The position numbers and the translations under genes are program-made. 64,000 bases of DNA from Nocardioides psychrotolerans (lineage in GTDB: Bacteria; Actinomycetota; Actinomycetes; Propionibacteriales; Nocardioidaceae). Numbering within the stretch: the stretch's first letter is position 1; every line of letters begins with the position of its first letter. The notes below the pieces were generated by a model. It saw only the letters and a program-made list of their open reading frames with translations. It ran no database searches and had not been told where the DNA came from. Where the stretch lies: contig NZ_FOQG01000018.1 of NCBI RefSeq assembly GCF_900113685.1, positions 18,667-82,666 of the forward strand. The letters are read 5' to 3'. Of this stretch, positions 62,041-64,000 are shown one piece after another.

Positions 62041-63165
62041 ATGGAGTTCAGTGCAGTCGTCACCCCGCCGTACGTCGGCGGGCCCCTGCGGCTGCTCCCC
62101 TTCCGTGCCCTCATGCTGGCCCCCAGTCGCGTGGGCGACCCTTCGTCGGCGCGCGCCTTCGCCCGTCCGTACCGCGACGTAGCAGCGCGTCTCGAGCGCT
62201 GGCGCTCCCAGGGCCACCTGCTCCGCGACGCCGAGCCCGCGCTCTACCTGCACGAGTACACCGCCCGGGGCATCACCATCCGTGGGCTCGTCGGGCTGCT
62301 GGACGTGTCGCGTCGAGCAGCCCTGCCACGGGACCGGGCGATCCTGCCTCACGAGGGGATCTACCCCGGGCAGGCCGACGACCTCGCCGACCGGATGTGG
62401 CAGATGGAGCTCAACCCGGCACCGATCCTGCTCGTCCACCGGGGACCCGCCCGGCTGCGTGCCGTGCTGAAGCGGGTCCAGGCGCGCACGCCCGACCACG
62501 ACTTCACCGACCGGGTCGACCAGCGTCATCGCGTCTGGGCCATCCGCGACGCCGCCGAGCTCGACGAGATCGCTGTCGACCTGGCGGACGAGACGGCGCT
62601 GATCGCCGACGGCCACCACCGCTACGCCGCCTACCTGCGACTGCAGAAACGCAACCCCGGGGGACCGTGCGACTACGGACTGGCGATGCTCGTTGACCAG
62701 GAGGACACCCCCTTGTTCCTGGGCGCGATCCATCGTGTCCTCGTCGGCACCTCCATCGATGACGTCCGGGCCGCTGCCGACGCGATCGGGATGGGCTTCA
62801 CCGAGACCACGATGGAGGCGGCCGTCGCAGCCCTCGGCCCGGACCGGCTCGTCGTGACCGATGCCGACCGTTGGGCGATCGTCACGATCTCCGTGCCTCC
62901 GGACCGGACCGCGGTGCAGCTGCTTCACGACCAGCTCATTCCCGCGCTCCCCTACGGTCCCCGAAGCCTGGACTACCACCACACGGTCGAGGACGCCCTC
63001 AGCCAGGTCACGCCCGAGCTCGGCGTCGCGGTGCTGATGCCCGCCCCACTCGTGGACCGGGTGCTCCGGATCGTGCGGGACGACCGACTGCTGCCGGAGA
63101 AGGCCACCTCCTTCCAGCCCAAGCCGAGCCTCGGTGTTCTCATCCGCTCGTTGCGCGACGGATGA
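62041..63165 (+). CDS. DUF1015 family protein
   Basis: 374 residues. ILPHEGIYPGQADDLADRM, LIADGHHRYAAYL and YHHTVEDALSQV mark the DUF1015 family (some members act in nucleotide- or kinase-like roles; function unsettled). Divergent from the HAD gene with a 48-base spacer. Its 3' end overlaps that of ssb by 26 bases (convergent). Confidence 0.9.
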   Translation: MEFSAVVTPPYVGGPLRLLPFRALMLAPSRVGDPSSARAFARPYRDVAARLERWRSQGHLLRDAEPALYLHEYTARGITIRGLVGLLDVSRRAALPRDRAILPHEGIYPGQADDLADRMWQMELNPAPILLVHRGPARLRAVLKRVQARTPDHDFTDRVDQRHRVWAIRDAAELDEIAVDLADETALIADGHHRYAAYLRLQKRNPGGPCDYGLAMLVDQEDTPLFLGAIHRVLVGTSIDDVRAAADAIGMGFTETTMEAAVAALGPDRLVVTDADRWAIVTISVPPDRTAVQLLHDQLIPALPYGPRSLDYHHTVEDALSQVTPELGVAVLMPAPLVDRVLRIVRDDRLLPEKATSFQPKPSLGVLIRSLRDG

Positions 63166-63502
63166 CCCGACCGCTCGACACCTCCACCTCCACCCTCGAA
63201 ACGGCTGCACCGCCGGCCCGGTAGAACCGCCGGCGCAGCTGACCGCTCACTTCCACGACGTCCCCGGCATGCCAGGTGCGCACAAAGCGCTTGAGCCGAC
63301 CCGACCAGACGACGCACTCGAGGGCGTCCACGCTCTGGTGCGGTCGCACAGCGGCGGGAGCGCGCGGCACTACCACTCGGAACGTCCAGATCGTGTCCCC
63401 GCTGGGCAGCTCCCGGCTCTCAGGCTCCTGGGAGATACGGCCGATGAGCCGCACCTCGTTGGCGAGCTTCGCGTCGCCGTCGACCTTCCCCTGCGTAGCC
63501 AT
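63140..63502 (-). CDS. Single-stranded DNA-binding protein-like (short, OB fold)
   Basis: 120 residues of an SSB OB fold: EVRLIGRISQEPESRELPSG, WTFRVVVPR, LECVVWSGRLKRFV, GDVVEVSGQLRRRF. There is no acidic C-terminal tail as in the replication SSB, so it is a paralogue, like small SSB-like proteins in actinobacteria. The ATG at 63502 has GGAGG 8 bases upstream; 63508 and 63592 are less likely. Confidence 0.87.
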   Translation of the reverse strand: MATQGKVDGDAKLANEVRLIGRISQEPESRELPSGDTIWTFRVVVPRAPAAVRPHQSVDALECVVWSGRLKRFVRTWHAGDVVEVSGQLRRRFYRAGGAAVSRVEVEVSSGRVIRRATSG

Positions 63503-63660
63503 ACGCATCACCTCCGCACGCACTCTCGCAACGGGAGCCGACACCGACCCACCGCTGCCCCGAGCCCTGTGGAACATCCGGGCGGGAGGCATGCTTGTGG
63601 ACGCTTAACGGCGCCATCGTGGGTGGAAACGGCACCATCCGCATACCCGCAAATAGCAGC

Positions 63661-63686
63661 AGGGCCACCTCGTGTGAGGTGGCCCT
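63661..63686 (-). terminator. rRNA operon terminator
   Basis: AGGGCCACCTC-gtgt-GAGGTGGCCCT, an 11-bp perfect stem directly after 5S on the minus strand. No clear T run follows. Confidence 0.8.
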
Positions 63687-63697
63687 GCGCAATATTT

Positions 63698-63816
63698 GTC
63701 CGGCGGCGTCCTACTCTCCCACAGCCTCTCGACTGCAGTACCATTGGCGCTGGCAGGCTTAACTTCCGGGTTCGAGATGGGACCGGGTGTTTCCCTGTCG
63801 CTATGACCGCCGTAAC
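63698..63816 (-). rRNA. rrf: 5S rRNA
   Basis: About 119 bases. On the minus strand it starts GTTACGGCGGTCATAGCGAC and ends in GGACGCCGCCGGAC, the usual actinobacterial 5S termini which pair with each other. Ends fixed by pairing to within one or two bases. Confidence 0.95.
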
Positions 63817-63971
63817 TCTATGACCCAGCCTCCCCACAACACGTAGCCACCTGAAACAATCATCAGGGACACGCTGTGGTGACCGGGTGGTCTTTGATGT
63901 GGACGCGAACGACGCCTCAGCGTCTTGTTCATGTGTGCGCGGAATTGTGGTTTCAGTTGAGGGTTTGTGAG
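63817..63971. other. 23S-5S spacer
   Basis: About 155 bases between the 23S and 5S genes. No tRNA or other gene is seen in it. Confidence 0.7.
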
Positions 63972-64000
63972 ACAAGCCCTCGGCCTATTAGTACCGGTCG
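63972..64000 (-). rRNA. rrl: 23S rRNA, 3' end (runs off the window)
   Basis: The minus strand reads CGACCGGTACTAATAGGCCG then AGGGCTTGTC, the conserved last segment of 23S rRNA; most of the gene lies beyond the window. The exact 3' end is estimated. Confidence 0.88.

Overview
The window is high-GC actinobacterial chromosome. It looks like Nocardioides or a close relative. The reasons are the tlyA-nadK-recN-pyrG-NUDIX-xerD and parA-scpA-scpB-rluB-cmk-der gene order shared with Mycobacterium, frequent GTG/TTG starts, a DUF222-HNH (13E12-type) gene beside GGTGGTCGAGC repeats, a CCA-less tRNA gene, and a 5S/23S sequence of actinobacterial type. The genus is an inference from gene content, not a proven assignment.

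Region 1 (1-14.4 kb) is an aromatic-catabolic cluster. One minus-strand run of overlapping genes encodes two extradiol dioxygenases, a histidine phosphatase, a two-subunit phosphotransferase resembling phenylphosphate synthase (an ATP-grasp subunit and a phospho-His swivelling subunit), a Rieske oxygenase, a small zinc-ribbon protein, a HAD hydrolase, a [2Fe-2S] flavin reductase, and the lower meta-cleavage enzymes (2-hydroxypentadienoate hydratase, acylating acetaldehyde dehydrogenase, 4-hydroxy-2-oxovalerate aldolase, the last cut by the window edge). A divergent plus-strand operon carries an unrecognised protein, an IclR regulator, and an unusual fusion of a Rieske ferredoxin domain to a meta-cleavage-product hydrolase. 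A palindrome lies in the divergent promoter region. The gene set suggests a route in which the aromatic substrate is activated by phosphorylation, oxidised by the Rieske enzyme, dephosphorylated, and then cleaved. That order is inferred.

Region 2 (14.4-21.4 kb) holds accessory genes: a GNAT acetyltransferase, a haloacid-dehalogenase-like protein, a secreted M4 protease with a C-terminal CUB-like domain, a PhyH dioxygenase with two divergent methyltransferases, and a lone MNT nucleotidyltransferase.

Region 3 (21.4-29.3 kb) is a recombination hotspot. It has an intact tyrosine integrase, the C-terminal stump of an M20 dipeptidase, an orphan double-GAF histidine kinase, the C-terminal stump of a second integrase, and a tRNA-Pro gene whose 3' end is duplicated 3.6 kb away. 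The 3.6 kb between the copies carries an AbiE-like type IV toxin-antitoxin pair with its own operator and leaderless-type promoter, and a coiled-coil protein of unknown function. It has no integrase of its own.

Region 4 (29.3-64 kb) is mostly conserved chromosome on the minus strand: der, a PlsC-like acyltransferase, cmk, tyrA, aroH, rluB, scpB, scpA, a small protein and parA; then an accessory insert (two tandem GH26 glycosidases, DUF222-HNH, a frameshifted DUF1963 gene); then a DEAH helicase, xerD, ald, a metallo-beta-lactamase-fold hydrolase, NUDIX, pepN, pyrG, a secreted S15-like hydrolase, recN, nadK, tlyA, a HAD phosphatase, DUF1015 and ssb. The window ends in a minus-strand rRNA operon (5S and the 3' end of 23S).
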